Source: Streptococcus respiraculi (lineage in GTDB: Bacteria; Bacillota; Bacilli; Lactobacillales; Streptococcaceae). From it: DNA of 64,000 bases. The translations under genes were made by a program, and so were the position numbers. How positions within the stretch are numbered: position 1 is the first letter of the stretch; each line of letters opens with the position of its first letter. Of this stretch, positions 28,693-37,760 are shown piece after piece. The notes below the pieces were generated by a model that saw only the letters and a list, made by a program, of their open reading frames with translations, was not told the origin of the DNA and ran no database searches. The stretch spans positions 770,001 to 834,000 of the forward strand of contig NZ_CP022680.1 in the NCBI RefSeq assembly GCF_003595525.1. The letters are read 5' to 3'.

Positions 28693-29574
28693 ATGAGACA
28701 GAATCGTGCTGTGATGTTTGTGGCTCTCTTATTTAGCGTTTTTTGCATTATTTCGTGTGGAATCAGAACAAGAGAAACTGCTAAAACAAGAGGAAGTAGC
28801 CAAGAAGTTCAAATGGCTGAAGAGGCTGTTCGTAAAGATGCGGATACCCTACTAAGAAGCGTAGTAACGAAAAGCGATGTTGGTTTTTCTCAACTTTATG
28901 GAACATCCTATGATCAATGGACTAAAGAGACTATTTTCCCTGACCAGATTGCAGCTGCGATTAAAGACAATGGCTGGACACCTGAGAGCAAGTATACCTA
29001 CCAGTATGCGAAAGGGTTTGAGAAGTTAAAAGTTGCAGAGATTATAGGGAGATTTTTAGAAACCAGACGGGATAATATCAAGGATATAAAAGAATATAAA
29101 GTGACAGATGTCGAGGTATCCGATGACAAGGCAACGGTCACGTTTGTCTCTCGCCAAATCAATAATACTGCAACTGCAGCTGCGCTTAACACTCTTTATT
29201 TAGCCGTAGCAGATAGCACGATTGATGTGTTTGCGGCTCTTAATAAGGCTAATGAAGCAGATAGTGAGTTTAAGAAGTTGCACACCTTGGTCTCGGATTT
29301 TCTCTACTATGCTAATTTCAGCGATTTGTTAAATGGTGATAAGAAAATTCCAAATCGCTTGAATGAAACACCCTTGACAGAGGGGACTTATGAAATTACC
29401 TTTGATTTAGAAAAAGATAGCGAAGGTCATTGGGTGATTTCGGAACAGAATTATAAGAATTTGATTTCTGATTTGTTAAACTACGATGAGAAGGCAAGTC
29501 AAATTGTGTATCCAGATGGCACACACGCTAAAAACGGATCAACAGGAACAAGTTCTTCGACGAATGTAGGCTAG
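28693..29574 (+). CDS. Putative lipoprotein, unknown function
   Basis: About 293 residues, started at the second ATG (28693), which is 7 bases after GGGAGG. A hydrophobic signal segment (about 7-22) ends in the lipobox-like IISC, so lipid attachment at that cysteine is likely. The mature part is hydrophilic with an internal hydrophobic patch near 165-185 (NTLYLAVADSTIDVFAAL) and a Ser/Thr/Gly-rich C-terminus (NGSTGTSSSTNVG). I recognise no domain; it looks like the streptococcal secreted proteins with a DUF-type ligand fold. It has its own TATAAT promoter (28660-28665 region) and terminator. Confidence 0.72.
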   Translation: MRQNRAVMFVALLFSVFCIISCGIRTRETAKTRGSSQEVQMAEEAVRKDADTLLRSVVTKSDVGFSQLYGTSYDQWTKETIFPDQIAAAIKDNGWTPESKYTYQYAKGFEKLKVAEIIGRFLETRRDNIKDIKEYKVTDVEVSDDKATVTFVSRQINNTATAAALNTLYLAVADSTIDVFAALNKANEADSEFKKLHTLVSDFLYYANFSDLLNGDKKIPNRLNETPLTEGTYEITFDLEKDSEGHWVISEQNYKNLISDLLNYDEKASQIVYPDGTHAKNGSTGTSSSTNVG

Positions 29575-29590
29575 AAAAAATGCTGACTGA

Positions 29591-29625
29591 AAAATGCCCC
29601 GTGGGAATATCCAAGGGGCATTTTT
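29591..29625 (+). terminator. Terminator of the lipoprotein gene
   Basis: AAAATGCCCC (29591-29600) pairs with GGGGCATTTTT (29615-29625) around a 14-base loop. Confidence 0.9.
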
Positions 29626-29630
29626 GTATT

Positions 29631-29735
29631 TATAGTGGGTTGAGAAAGGAATAGGATAAGGAAAGGAGCTGCAGGTAGAACTGGCGTTCATCAAAGTGAC
29701 TTAACGCTATCTTCACCTTTATTCAATTCACTATA
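29631..29735 (+). repeat. Family A MITE-like repeat, copy 3 (supplies the NUDIX stop)
   Basis: TATAGTGGGTTGAGAAAGGA at the left and TTCAATTCACTATA at the right, 105 bp, with inverted ends TATAGTG(G/A)(G/A)TTGA. The convergent NUDIX frame reads 45 bases into it and stops at 29691. Confidence 0.88.
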
Positions 29736-30158
29736 TTGTCCTTTTCTAGGAGCAGTTGGGATAAGATCGTAGAGATAAGGTACAATCTGTTCTCCCTCTA
29801 ATTCCTCCAAAGATTTAATCCAGCGGAAATCGGTGTGTTCTTCTGGGTCAAGCTCAATAGGGCGTTTCTCTTTTAGGTGAGCGGCATAGACCAATCGTGT
29901 AAAAACGGTCTGTTTATCAGAATCAAACTGGCTATCTTCGTGGAGAATACCAGAAATAGTAATAAGTTGATTGGCTTCTTCAAGTGTCTCCCGAAGAGCA
30001 GCAGCCTGAGGTAATTCATGTAATTCGACACCGCCTCCAGGAATATCCCAGTAGTTTGGGTAAACATTGGCTTTTCCTCGTTTGATACTAGAATGTTTGA
30101 GGACAAGGTAGCTGTGTTCCTTTTTAATCAAAGCATGGGCAATCAGTTTGACAGACAT
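29691..30158 (-). CDS. NUDIX hydrolase with repeat-derived C-terminus
   Basis: A 155-residue NUDIX-family pyrophosphohydrolase. The NUDIX box region GGGVELHELPQAAALRETLE (about 36-55) keeps the RE and EE residues, but the late glycine is replaced (EEANQ), so it is slightly degenerate. The last ~15 residues (YSELNKGEDSVKSL) are encoded by the inserted family A repeat. The start ATG at 30158 follows AGGAGG, which lies in the tail of the displaced mnmE fragment: an older arrangement had this gene directly behind mnmE. Substrate unknown (nucleotide-linked). Confidence 0.85.
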   Translation of the reverse strand: MSVKLIAHALIKKEHSYLVLKHSSIKRGKANVYPNYWDIPGGGVELHELPQAAALRETLEEANQLITISGILHEDSQFDSDKQTVFTRLVYAAHLKEKRPIELDPEEHTDFRWIKSLEELEGEQIVPYLYDLIPTAPRKGQYSELNKGEDSVKSL

Positions 30159-30170
30159 GGTATCCTCCTA

Positions 30171-30339
30171 TTTTCCGAGACAGAACTGGCTAAAGAGCTG
30201 GGTAATCAGTTCATCGGGTTTGGCGTCTCCTGTGATTTCTCCGAGAATCTGCCAGCAGTGGATCAAATCCACTTGGGGTAAGTAGACAGGCTTTCTATTT
30301 CAAGTCCCACATTTACCGTCTGCAGAGCCTCTATGGCTT
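30171..30339 (-). pseudogene. Displaced 3' fragment of mnmE
   Basis: 169 bp matching 32546-32715, the last part of the intact mnmE, with about nine in ten bases identical over the first 100. On the minus strand it encodes [16 protein letters not shown], then after a frame change [19 protein letters not shown] and the terminal FCLGK plus stop, exactly the MnmE C-terminus. It is broken by small indels and has no start. Together with the intact gene it brackets a 2.2-kb segment holding an epimerase-like gene and an IS30 copy. Confidence 0.88.
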
Positions 30340-31241
30340 TACCACCGTGGCTCAGCTTCAAAAATCCAGCAGCGTTTCCAGCTAAAGGATTGGCCGGGTG
30401 CAACAGTGATCTTTTGGATAATTTCTGGACTGACGATATGATCAGTTGCCCAGAGTAAGAGGCTAGTCGGTTGGACTTCATCGATTCCTGTCACGCTGGC
30501 CTTAGCCCCCTTGTGGAGTAGTGTCCATGTGAAGGTGGTCTTGTCTGTCTTGGGAATGGGTAGAACACTGAGCGACACCTCCGTCTCGCATTGCTTAAAA
30601 GCGATAGCTTTGCCATCTGCCACAAAATTATTGTGGTCATAACCGCCAAAACCTTCCAGCCCTTGATGACCCAAGTCAGGCATATCAGGCAACTCCAAGC
30701 GGTAGTCAGGTGAAATAGCCATACCGTCAATGCTGAGGAAATTATGACAATATTCTTCGGTCTCGATGACCTTGTCCCCGACATTGGTGATGGAGGCTTT
30801 CAGAGTCACTCGATTTTCCTCGATGCTGATTGTTTTTCCCATAGTAGCTGCGATACCGCGGCAAGGCACTGCCTTCGTGACAAAACTGGCACTAGTCTGC
30901 GTGTGTTTCATCGTTACAGGATAAGGCTCAACCTCATCATACTTATGAGCAAATTGGTAACCTAAATCTGAATCCTGCTTGATGAGCCCAACGCCTAATT
31001 TAGGGAAAAATTCGCAGACTGCAGCTCCAGAGCTGAAATCTCCACTAAATTCACAACAAAGCCCCCGACCACCAGAAGACAAATGGCGCAAGTTCATGGG
31101 CTCATTGGCACAAAAATGGGTATCTCCGTCAAGCGTAACCTCCGAAATGAACCCTGCCCTGTCAAAGCGGAAAGTATCATTCGGACGCTCACCAGGTTCG
31201 GAAATTTCCACCCTCAAGCGGTTATTGGTTAGTACAATCAT
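30339..31241 (-). CDS. Aldose 1-epimerase family protein (galactose mutarotase-like)
   Basis: A 300-residue protein with the galactose mutarotase-like beta-supersandwich, similar to proteins annotated as aldose epimerase or DUF4432 family. Hydrophobic beta-rich repeats run through the whole length; ETEEYCHNFLSIDG (about 150-163) and LLLWATDHIVSPE near the end are conserved-looking. It probably acts on a sugar or sugar-phosphate anomer. The start ATG at 31241 follows AGGAGG. Its stop codon abuts the displaced mnmE fragment, so the present C-terminus (IFEAEPRW) may be at a junction. No partner enzyme is beside it. Confidence 0.8.
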   Translation of the reverse strand: MIVLTNNRLRVEISEPGERPNDTFRFDRAGFISEVTLDGDTHFCANEPMNLRHLSSGGRGLCCEFSGDFSSGAAVCEFFPKLGVGLIKQDSDLGYQFAHKYDEVEPYPVTMKHTQTSASFVTKAVPCRGIAATMGKTISIEENRVTLKASITNVGDKVIETEEYCHNFLSIDGMAISPDYRLELPDMPDLGHQGLEGFGGYDHNNFVADGKAIAFKQCETEVSLSVLPIPKTDKTTFTWTLLHKGAKASVTGIDEVQPTSLLLWATDHIVSPEIIQKITVAPGQSFSWKRCWIFEAEPRW

Positions 31242-31282
31242 AGCAACCTCCTATGAATTTTTATGATTACATTACTTTATTT

Positions 31283-31301
31283 CCCAGACTAAATCATCGA
31301 A
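31283..31301. repeat. Left direct repeat flanking the IS30 copy
   Basis: CCCAGACTAAATCATCGAA; matches 32369-32387 in 18 of 19 bases. Confidence 0.7.
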
Positions 31302-32368
31302 AGTTCTAAAATGAAGTTAGCCACTCAAGGGTATAAAAAAACATCTCAGAGAGATATAATTGTAATCACCACAAGAACAATTAGAAAGACTCTGAGATGC
31401 AACACTATTATACACCAAAAAGGAAACATTTGACACTAGCTGAACGTAGAATGATTGAGCGTTGGCTTCAAGAAGGGCTCTCAAATCGTGAAATCGCTAG
31501 AAGATTAGAGAAGGCTCCTCAAACCATTCACAACGAAGTCAAACGTGGTCTGGTTAGGCAACAAGTGCGTAAAGGAAAATTTGAAATAATCTACTCAGCT
31601 GACTTCGCTCAAAAAAACTATCAAAATAATCGTAAACATTCTGTGAGGCAGACTTCCCTAACCAAGGAACTCAAAGAAAAGATTCTTCACTATATCAAGC
31701 AGAAATACTCTCCTGAGATGATGGTAAAAGCAAAAGGGATATCTGTCTCCGTCTCCACCATTTACTACTGGATTCATCATGGACACTTAGGATTGACCAA
31801 GGATGGCATGCTTTATCCTCGCAAGGAGAAAACGAAGAAAAAACAAGCGAGTCCCAACTTTAAGCCGGCTGGAAAATCGATTGAGGAACGGCCAGAAAGC
31901 ATTAATCAACGTGAGAATGTTGGTGATGTTGAAATTGATACGGTTATTCAAACACGGGCAAAAAATGAGTGTCTGTTGACTCTAACTGATAGAAAGAGTC
32001 GTTATCAAATCATCCGACTCATTCCCGATAAGTCCGCGTCTTCAGTCAATCAAGCTCTGAAAATGATCCTCAGAGATTATCAAATTAACTCAATCACAGC
32101 TGATAACGGGACTGAATTCAGTCGTTTAGCAGAAGTTTTTGGCCCCGATCATATCTACTATGCCCACCCTTATTCCTCTTGGGAGCGTGGAACTAATGAG
32201 AATCATAATAGACTCATCAGGCGTTGGTTGCCTAAGGGAAGCAAAAAGGCGACGCAGCAACAAGTCGCATTTATTGAAAACTGGATTAACAACTATCCAA
32301 AGAAGATATTGGGTTACAAATCTCCTAGAGAATTTTTACAGACTGGCTAACTTGAACTTGAAATTTGC
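31302..32368 (+). mobile_element. IS30-family insertion sequence
   Basis: About 1.07 kb containing one transposase gene. Inverted ends are partial: AAGTTAGCCACTC at the left (31314-31326 region) against GACTGGCTAACTTG at the right (32341-32354). Outside these lie 19-bp direct repeats with one mismatch. IS30 elements normally duplicate 2-3 bp, so the outer repeat may belong to the element or to an older event; the exact ends given here are a best estimate. Confidence 0.75.
31397..32350 (+). CDS. IS30-family transposase
   Basis: A 317-residue transposase. The N-terminal helix-turn-helix LTLAERRMIERWLQEGLSNR (about 11-30) and EIARRLEKAPQTIHNEVKRG are the IS30 DNA-binding signature. The rve integrase core (about 170-315) keeps the DDE residues in GDVEIDTVI, SITADNGTEF and RGTNENHNRLIR. 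The frame is complete, so it may be active. A TATAAT at 31355-31360 inside the element could drive it. Confidence 0.95.
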   Translation: MQHYYTPKRKHLTLAERRMIERWLQEGLSNREIARRLEKAPQTIHNEVKRGLVRQQVRKGKFEIIYSADFAQKNYQNNRKHSVRQTSLTKELKEKILHYIKQKYSPEMMVKAKGISVSVSTIYYWIHHGHLGLTKDGMLYPRKEKTKKKQASPNFKPAGKSIEERPESINQRENVGDVEIDTVIQTRAKNECLLTLTDRKSRYQIIRLIPDKSASSVNQALKMILRDYQINSITADNGTEFSRLAEVFGPDHIYYAHPYSSWERGTNENHNRLIRRWLPKGSKKATQQQVAFIENWINNYPKKILGYKSPREFLQTG

Positions 32369-32387
32369 CCCAGACTAAATCATTGAA
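32369..32387. repeat. Right direct repeat flanking the IS30 copy
   Basis: CCCAGACTAAATCATTGAA; one mismatch against 31283-31301. The following stretch to 32542 is AT-rich with nothing recognised. Confidence 0.7.
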
Positions 32388-32542
32388 GCTTTTACTTTGA
32401 ATTTAATATACTAAAGTCCCTTTTTTAACATTGTAAAATATGAAGTACACTTACATTATACGCCAAATTTTATCCGTGCAAGGCATAGTTATTTAATAGG
32501 ATTCTTGATACCAAGACAAGCAGTTTGAGTCTTTTTGAACAT

Positions 32543-33916
32543 TTATTTTCCTAAACAGAATTGGCTAAAGAGCTGGGTAATCAGCTCATCAGGCGCGGCG
32601 TCTCCTGTGATTTCTCCGAGAATCTGCCAGCAGCGGGTCAAATCTACCTGGAGCAAGTCGACAGGCATACCCATTTCAAGTCCGTCGTTTACCGCCTGTA
32701 GAGCCTCTACCGCTTGTTCAATGAGGGAGATGTGTCGGGCATTGGAGAGGTAAGTGGCATCTTGTTCAACGAGTCCTGCATTTTCAAAGAAGAGCTGATT
32801 AATTCGTTCTTCAATCTGGTCAATGTTTTGATTGTGAAGTACGGAAATCGCGATGATGTCAGAGGGAAGCTGGTCTTGTTCAATTTGCATTGGGAGGTCG
32901 GTTTTATTAAGCAAGATAATCCGATTGCTCTCTTGGCTAATTGCTAGTAGTTGGCGGTCTTGTGGGGTCAATGGTTCGCTAGCATTTAAGACGAGAAGGA
33001 CTAAATCAGCCTCTTCGAGGGCTTTTTTGGAACGTTCGACTCCGATTCTTTCGACCACATCGTCTGTTTCACGAATCCCTGCGGTATCAATCAGTTTGAG
33101 GGGGACACCATTGATGTTGACATATTCTTCAATGATGTCGCGTGTTGTTCCCTCGATGTCAGTGACAATGGCCTTATCCTCACGCAGCAGATTATTTAAG
33201 AGACTTGATTTGCCCACATTGGGACGACCGATAATAGCTGTTGCAATACCTTCACGAAGGATTTTGCCTCGACGTGCTGTTTTGAGCAGGCGTTCTAGCA
33301 AAGCCTGAAATTCCATGGTTTTCTCACGTACTAGCTCGGTTGTAGCTTCTTCGACATCGTCGTATTCAGGATAGTCAATATTAACCTCGACCTGAGCTAG
33401 CGTATTTAGAATTTCCTGTCTGGTATTATTGATGAGGGTAGAAAGCGAGCCGTCTAGCTGCCGAACAGCTTGGTGCATGGCCTTATCTGTCTTAGCACGG
33501 ATAATATCCATGACTGCTTCTGCCTGCGTGAGGTCGACACGACCATTTAAAAAGGCTCGTTTCGTAAATTCTCCGGGTTCTGCTAGTCGTGCTCCTTGAC
33601 GGATGACTAGTTGGAGAATTTCATTGGTCACCGCAATTCCGCCGTGGGTATTGATTTCAACGATATTTTCCCGTGTAAAAGTCTTAGGAGCTTTCATGAC
33701 AGAGACCATAACCTCGTCGACCACGATGTCTGCAAGAGGATCAAGAATATGCCCGTAATGAATGGTATGGCTAGCTACGTCAGCTAAATTTTTTTCTTTA
33801 AAAACGCGGTTTGCAATCTCAATAGCCTGATTTCCAGACAAGCGGACAATGCCGATAGCCCCTTCTCCCAAAGGAGTGGAAATGGCTGCAATCGTATCAA
33901 ATTCTTTTGTAATCAT
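32543..33916 (-). CDS. mnmE: tRNA uridine-5-carboxymethylaminomethyl modification GTPase
   Basis: A 457-residue GTPase that, with MnmG, installs the cmnm5 group on wobble uridine of several tRNAs using methylene-tetrahydrofolate. Order: N-terminal folate-binding domain (about 1-120), helical domain, and an inserted GTPase domain with [12 protein letters not shown] (about 226-237), DTAGIRET and NKTDLP. The C-terminal FCLGK holds the conserved cysteine. The ATG at 33916 gives the family start [13 protein letters not shown]; an upstream in-frame TTG at 33934 lies near GAGGG and is a less likely start. The 3' end is duplicated at 30171-30339. Confidence 0.96.
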   Translation of the reverse strand: MITKEFDTIAAISTPLGEGAIGIVRLSGNQAIEIANRVFKEKNLADVASHTIHYGHILDPLADIVVDEVMVSVMKAPKTFTRENIVEINTHGGIAVTNEILQLVIRQGARLAEPGEFTKRAFLNGRVDLTQAEAVMDIIRAKTDKAMHQAVRQLDGSLSTLINNTRQEILNTLAQVEVNIDYPEYDDVEEATTELVREKTMEFQALLERLLKTARRGKILREGIATAIIGRPNVGKSSLLNNLLREDKAIVTDIEGTTRDIIEEYVNINGVPLKLIDTAGIRETDDVVERIGVERSKKALEEADLVLLVLNASEPLTPQDRQLLAISQESNRIILLNKTDLPMQIEQDQLPSDIIAISVLHNQNIDQIEERINQLFFENAGLVEQDATYLSNARHISLIEQAVEALQAVNDGLEMGMPVDLLQVDLTRCWQILGEITGDAAPDELITQLFSQFCLGK

Positions 33917-33986
33917 AGCTCTATTGTAACGCAAAACACCCTCTCTATCAAGAAAATAGAAAGGAAAGGGGGAAATAGGAAGGCTC

Positions 33987-34296
33987 TATAGTGGATTGAT
34001 ACTCTATAAAAATCAAAATCTGACTACCTTCCACAATTGAGAATTGTGGAAGGTGAGAAATAAAGCGAGCATGCTCGTCTCCACTGAACCACTAGTTCGG
34101 ACTAATGTTAGCTGAGGATGATTGCATAATCCTGATTTCCAACCTTCAACAGTCCGAGGGACTGTTGAAGCAAGGTGAGTTAACGACGTCAGACTTTGAC
34201 TTTTGACGAGTACGAGAAAAGAATAGGACAAAGTAAGGGACTGCAGATAGAACTGGTGTTCATCAAAGCGACTTAACGATGTTCTATACTATACAG
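33987..34296 (+). repeat. Composite A/B repeat (family A unit interrupted by a 213-bp family B insert)
   Basis: TATAGTGGATTGA (33987-33999) is followed by an insert at 34000-34212 and then by GAGAAAAGAATAGGACAAAG, the continuation of family A. The insert has its own inverted ends: TACTCTATAAAAATCAAAAT (34000-34019) with CTGAC, against GTCAGACTTTGACTTTTGAC (34188-34207) with GAGTA. Its interior holds a perfect hairpin (CTTCAACAGTCC, 34144-34155, with GGACTGTTGAAG, 34159-34170) and CCTTCCACAATTGAGAATTG, another hairpin. The family A right end is damaged. Fills the 372-base gap between mnmE and metF. Confidence 0.75.
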
Positions 34297-35149
34297 TGGA
34301 ATGTTTGAAGAGAGAGTAAGTAGCATGGTGGATATAGTTGGCAACCTGTGAGTTATTCATCGTATAGAGATGGACCCCTGCGACATCTTGTGTGACCAAA
34401 TCGACAATCTGGTCAATGGCATAGGCTAGACCTGCTGCCCGCAAGGATTCGGGGTCGTATTCGTACTTGTCCAAAATCGCTCGGAATTTCCGTGGTAAGC
34501 GGATGTTTTCACAGGTATTGAGCAAGCGTAGCGCCTGATTGCGGTTGATAATGGGCATAATGCCTGCCAAAATTGGTGCGTCAATGTCTGCCAGCTGGCA
34601 TTTTTCCTGAAAATTGTAAAAGATATCATTGTCGAAAAAGAGCTGGGTGACAAGACTTGAGCAACCAGCGTCCACCTTTTTCTTGAGGTGCTTAATATCA
34701 GACACCTGATTTGGTGAGTCAGGGTGCTTTTCAGGATAGCAGGCGCCGATAATCTCAAAGTGTGGTGCCTCGTCCTTGATAAAAGAAATCAAATCTGTCG
34801 CATAGCGAAAATCTTTCTGCGGCGTAACATCAGGCAAGATATCCCCACGCAGCGCCAAAATCTTGTGAACTCCAATCTGATCAAGAGCAGTTAAAATGTT
34901 TGAAACTTGCACCTTGGTCAGATAGATTGCCGGCAGGTGGGCGATGGATGGAATCCCCAAGTCATTGTGGATATAATCAGCTAATCGCACCGTAGTTTCT
35001 TCGATGTTGAACTTGTTATTGCTTGCGGTCACGCTGATAAAGTGCGGTGCTAAGTCTTGCATGTCGCGGAGGGCTGAAAGGATTTTTTCATTGCCTGCGG
35101 TAGGATTTGGTGGAAATACTTCAAAAGAAAGACTAGGAGTGTGAACCAT
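34289..35149 (-). CDS. metF: 5,10-methylenetetrahydrofolate reductase
   Basis: A 286-residue flavoprotein TIM barrel that makes 5-methyl-tetrahydrofolate, the methyl donor for MetE. Seen are the N-terminal LSFEVFPPNPTAGNEKIL with the catalytic glutamate region, ILALRGDILPD (about 98-108) and TQLFFDNDIFYNF. It is the second gene of metE-metF (49 bases after metE on the minus strand). Its last codons lie against the composite repeat. Confidence 0.95.
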   Translation of the reverse strand: MVHTPSLSFEVFPPNPTAGNEKILSALRDMQDLAPHFISVTASNNKFNIEETTVRLADYIHNDLGIPSIAHLPAIYLTKVQVSNILTALDQIGVHKILALRGDILPDVTPQKDFRYATDLISFIKDEAPHFEIIGACYPEKHPDSPNQVSDIKHLKKKVDAGCSSLVTQLFFDNDIFYNFQEKCQLADIDAPILAGIMPIINRNQALRLLNTCENIRLPRKFRAILDKYEYDPESLRAAGLAYAIDQIVDLVTQDVAGVHLYTMNNSQVANYIHHATYSLFKHSTV

Positions 35150-35198
35150 TGTTTTGTCCTTTCTAGGGGAGTAGGAGAGGTTGGGACAGACTCCCTGT

Positions 35199-37454
35199 CT
35201 AATCAGTAATCGTTTGACGTGCAGCCCGAGCAGCTTTGACTAAGCGAATGAGACTTTCACGCGTTTCTTTGATACCACGTGTTTTTAATCCACAGTCGGG
35301 ATTGATCCAAACTTTGTGACTAGGGACTTTTGCTAGAATAGCTTGAATGGTCTGGTCAATTTCCCCTTCAGCTGGCACGCGTGGTGAATGGATATCATAG
35401 ACTCCAGGACCGACCTGGGTTTGAAAGTTTTGCGCTTTTAATTCATCCAAAATAACGAGATTTGAACGACTTGCTTCAAAGGAGATAACGTCCGCATCCA
35501 TATTGTCAATAGCAGGAATAATATCCGTAAATTCGCTGTAACACATGTGGGTATGAATCTGCGTATCAGCTGCGACGGTTGAATGTACTAAACGGAAAGC
35601 TGGAATCGCCCAGTCTAGGTAATCTTCGTACCAGTCGCTTCTGCGTAGTGGCAATTTCTCACGGAGCGCAGCCTCATCAATTTGGATAATCTTGATACCA
35701 GCCGTCTCTAGGTCCAGTACCTCTTCCTTAATCGCAAGGGCAATCTGTAAAGTAGATTCCTTAATCGAAATATCTTCACGCGGGAAAGACCAGTTAAGAA
35801 TGGTCACAGGGCCCGTCAGCATGCCCTTGACAGGCTTCGTTGTTCTACTTTGTGCATAGCTGGACCATTTGACGGTAATCGGCTGTAAGCGCGTAACATC
35901 CCCCCATATGATTGGTGGCTTCACACCACGCAGACCGTAGGATTGGACCCAGCCGTTCTTACTAAAGAGGTAGCCAGACAGGTTTTGTCCGAAGTATTCT
36001 ACCATGTCGTTGCGCTCAAATTCACCATGAACCAAAACATCAAAGCCAACTTCTTCCTGCCAGTTAATCCAATCATCAATCTGTTTTGCGAGAAATTTAT
36101 CGTATTCTTGAGCGGACAAATTCCCTTTGCGGAAGGCCAGCCGGTTTGCTCGAACCTCTTCTGTCTGCGGGAAGGAGCCAATGGTGGTCGTTGGCAATTC
36201 TGGCAAGTTGAGGCGTTTAGCCTGTAGCTTCTCCCGCTCGCTAAAGGCTGGTAAGCGGGTATAATCCGCTTCTGTCAAACCTGCGATGCGACGTGCCAAG
36301 TCTGTGTTTTTGCCAACACGTTCTGTGTCAAACAAGACCTTGTTCTTTTCTAAAATCTCTTTTTCGCCACTTGTCACAATGGCGTCCAAGTCACGGAGTT
36401 CCGCTAGTTTTTCCACCGCAAAGGCAAAATGCTCTAAGACATCTGCTTCAAATGTTTCATTGGCTGTGGTAAATGGTACGTGGAGTAGCGAACAAGAGGT
36501 GTTTAGCACGATATTGTCAGCAGGAATCTTCTCTAAAATCGCAAGGCTCTTTTCGTAGTTGTTGCGCCAGATATTTTTCCCATTGACAATACCTGCATAG
36601 AGGACTTTATCTGCTGGGAAACCTGTTGAGACGAGGTCAAGCGTCTTTTTCCCCTCGACAAAGTCTAGCCCCAGGCCGTCAATTGGTAAGGCAATCAAGT
36701 CGTCATAGACATCTCGCACATCGCCAAAATAGGTTTGGACAAGGACAGACAAGCCCTTTTTATCAGCTAAGAGTTTGGTATAAAGATTTACGAAAAGGGC
36801 CTTTTCATTAGCTGCTATATCCTTGACTAAACTCGGCTCATCGAGCTGAATGTTTTCAGCACCAAGTCCTGCTAATCTTTCAAAGACTGCTTGATAGGTA
36901 GTGACAATGTCATCAAGATAATCAGTAGCTACCGTACCTTCTTCATAGTCTGCTAATTGGAGGAAGGTAAATGGTCCAATCAGAACAGGACGTGTTAGTA
37001 ACCCTTGGGCTTTTGCTTCTGTAAATTCCTCAAAAATTTTCTGGCTAGCTAGTTCTACTTTTGTATCTTTTTCAAATTTCGGAACGATATAGTGGTAGTT
37101 AGTATTGAACCATTTTTTCATCGGGAGGGCTCTGACATCTCCTTTTTCCCCCTGATAGCCACGTGCAAGAGCAAAGTAACGTTCCAAGTCTGTCAAGTCT
37201 AAATCCTGCACTGTTTTTGGAATCACATTGAGCAAGAATGCGGTATCTAGGACATTGTCATAATGAGAGAAATCGTTGCTAGGGATTTCTGAAATCCCAG
37301 CTTTTTTGACCAAGTCCCAGTGCTTGCTGCGGAGGTCCTTAGCAGTTTCCAGCAATTTTGCTTCACCAATTTCTCCTCTGAAGTATTTTTCCGTTGTAAA
37401 TTTTAACTCACGAAACTCGCCCAAACGTGGAAATCCAATAATTGTTGTTGCCAT
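35199..37454 (-). CDS. metE: Cobalamin-independent methionine synthase
   Basis: A 751-residue 5-methyltetrahydropteroyltriglutamate-homocysteine methyltransferase, the last step of methionine synthesis. Two homologous barrels are present; the C-terminal one carries the zinc ligands in HTHMCYSEF (His and Cys) and [10 protein letters not shown] (Cys), and [17 protein letters not shown] marks its start. Length is normal. It leads the metE-metF operon. A TATAGCTATAAACTATA element at 37536-37552, about 80 bases upstream, resembles the streptococcal methionine-regulator site, so repression by a LysR-type MetR/MtaR is likely. Confidence 0.97.
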   Translation of the reverse strand: MATTIIGFPRLGEFRELKFTTEKYFRGEIGEAKLLETAKDLRSKHWDLVKKAGISEIPSNDFSHYDNVLDTAFLLNVIPKTVQDLDLTDLERYFALARGYQGEKGDVRALPMKKWFNTNYHYIVPKFEKDTKVELASQKIFEEFTEAKAQGLLTRPVLIGPFTFLQLADYEEGTVATDYLDDIVTTYQAVFERLAGLGAENIQLDEPSLVKDIAANEKALFVNLYTKLLADKKGLSVLVQTYFGDVRDVYDDLIALPIDGLGLDFVEGKKTLDLVSTGFPADKVLYAGIVNGKNIWRNNYEKSLAILEKIPADNIVLNTSCSLLHVPFTTANETFEADVLEHFAFAVEKLAELRDLDAIVTSGEKEILEKNKVLFDTERVGKNTDLARRIAGLTEADYTRLPAFSEREKLQAKRLNLPELPTTTIGSFPQTEEVRANRLAFRKGNLSAQEYDKFLAKQIDDWINWQEEVGFDVLVHGEFERNDMVEYFGQNLSGYLFSKNGWVQSYGLRGVKPPIIWGDVTRLQPITVKWSSYAQSRTTKPVKGMLTGPVTILNWSFPREDISIKESTLQIALAIKEEVLDLETAGIKIIQIDEAALREKLPLRRSDWYEDYLDWAIPAFRLVHSTVAADTQIHTHMCYSEFTDIIPAIDNMDADVISFEASRSNLVILDELKAQNFQTQVGPGVYDIHSPRVPAEGEIDQTIQAILAKVPSHKVWINPDCGLKTRGIKETRESLIRLVKAARAARQTITD

Positions 37455-37535
37455 AAGAAGCCTCCAAATCTTTTTCTTGACACTATCCTAACAGAAAATA
37501 GTGCATTTGTATAATTGAAAATGATTAGGAATAGA

Positions 37536-37552
37536 TATAGCTATAAACTATA
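37536..37552. promoter_or_regulatory. MET-box-like site upstream of metE
   Basis: TATAGCTATAAACTATA: right half AAACTATA is intact, the left half is imperfect. It resembles the site upstream of metQ at 39593-39611. A half site TATAGTTTTTAAA follows near 37589. Confidence 0.6.
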
Positions 37553-37760
37553 TAACATTTTGTGTTATTTCAGTAAAATAGAGAAAATGATATAGTTTTT
37601 AAAAATGATTGCACATAAGATGGTATGAAAAGTGATAAAATCTGAGGCTGTTTATTCCAAAAGATAAAAAATTTTAAAGAGCCGATAAAACATCTATATT
37701 AGACAGAGGGAATGGCGCATGATACTATAACAGATACATCCATAGAAAGGTGGCATGAAG

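Noticed and set aside
30263-30481. 72-codon minus-strand frame
   Set aside because: It runs across the junction of the epimerase gene and the mnmE fragment; it is a fusion of an out-of-frame part and a pseudogene remnant.
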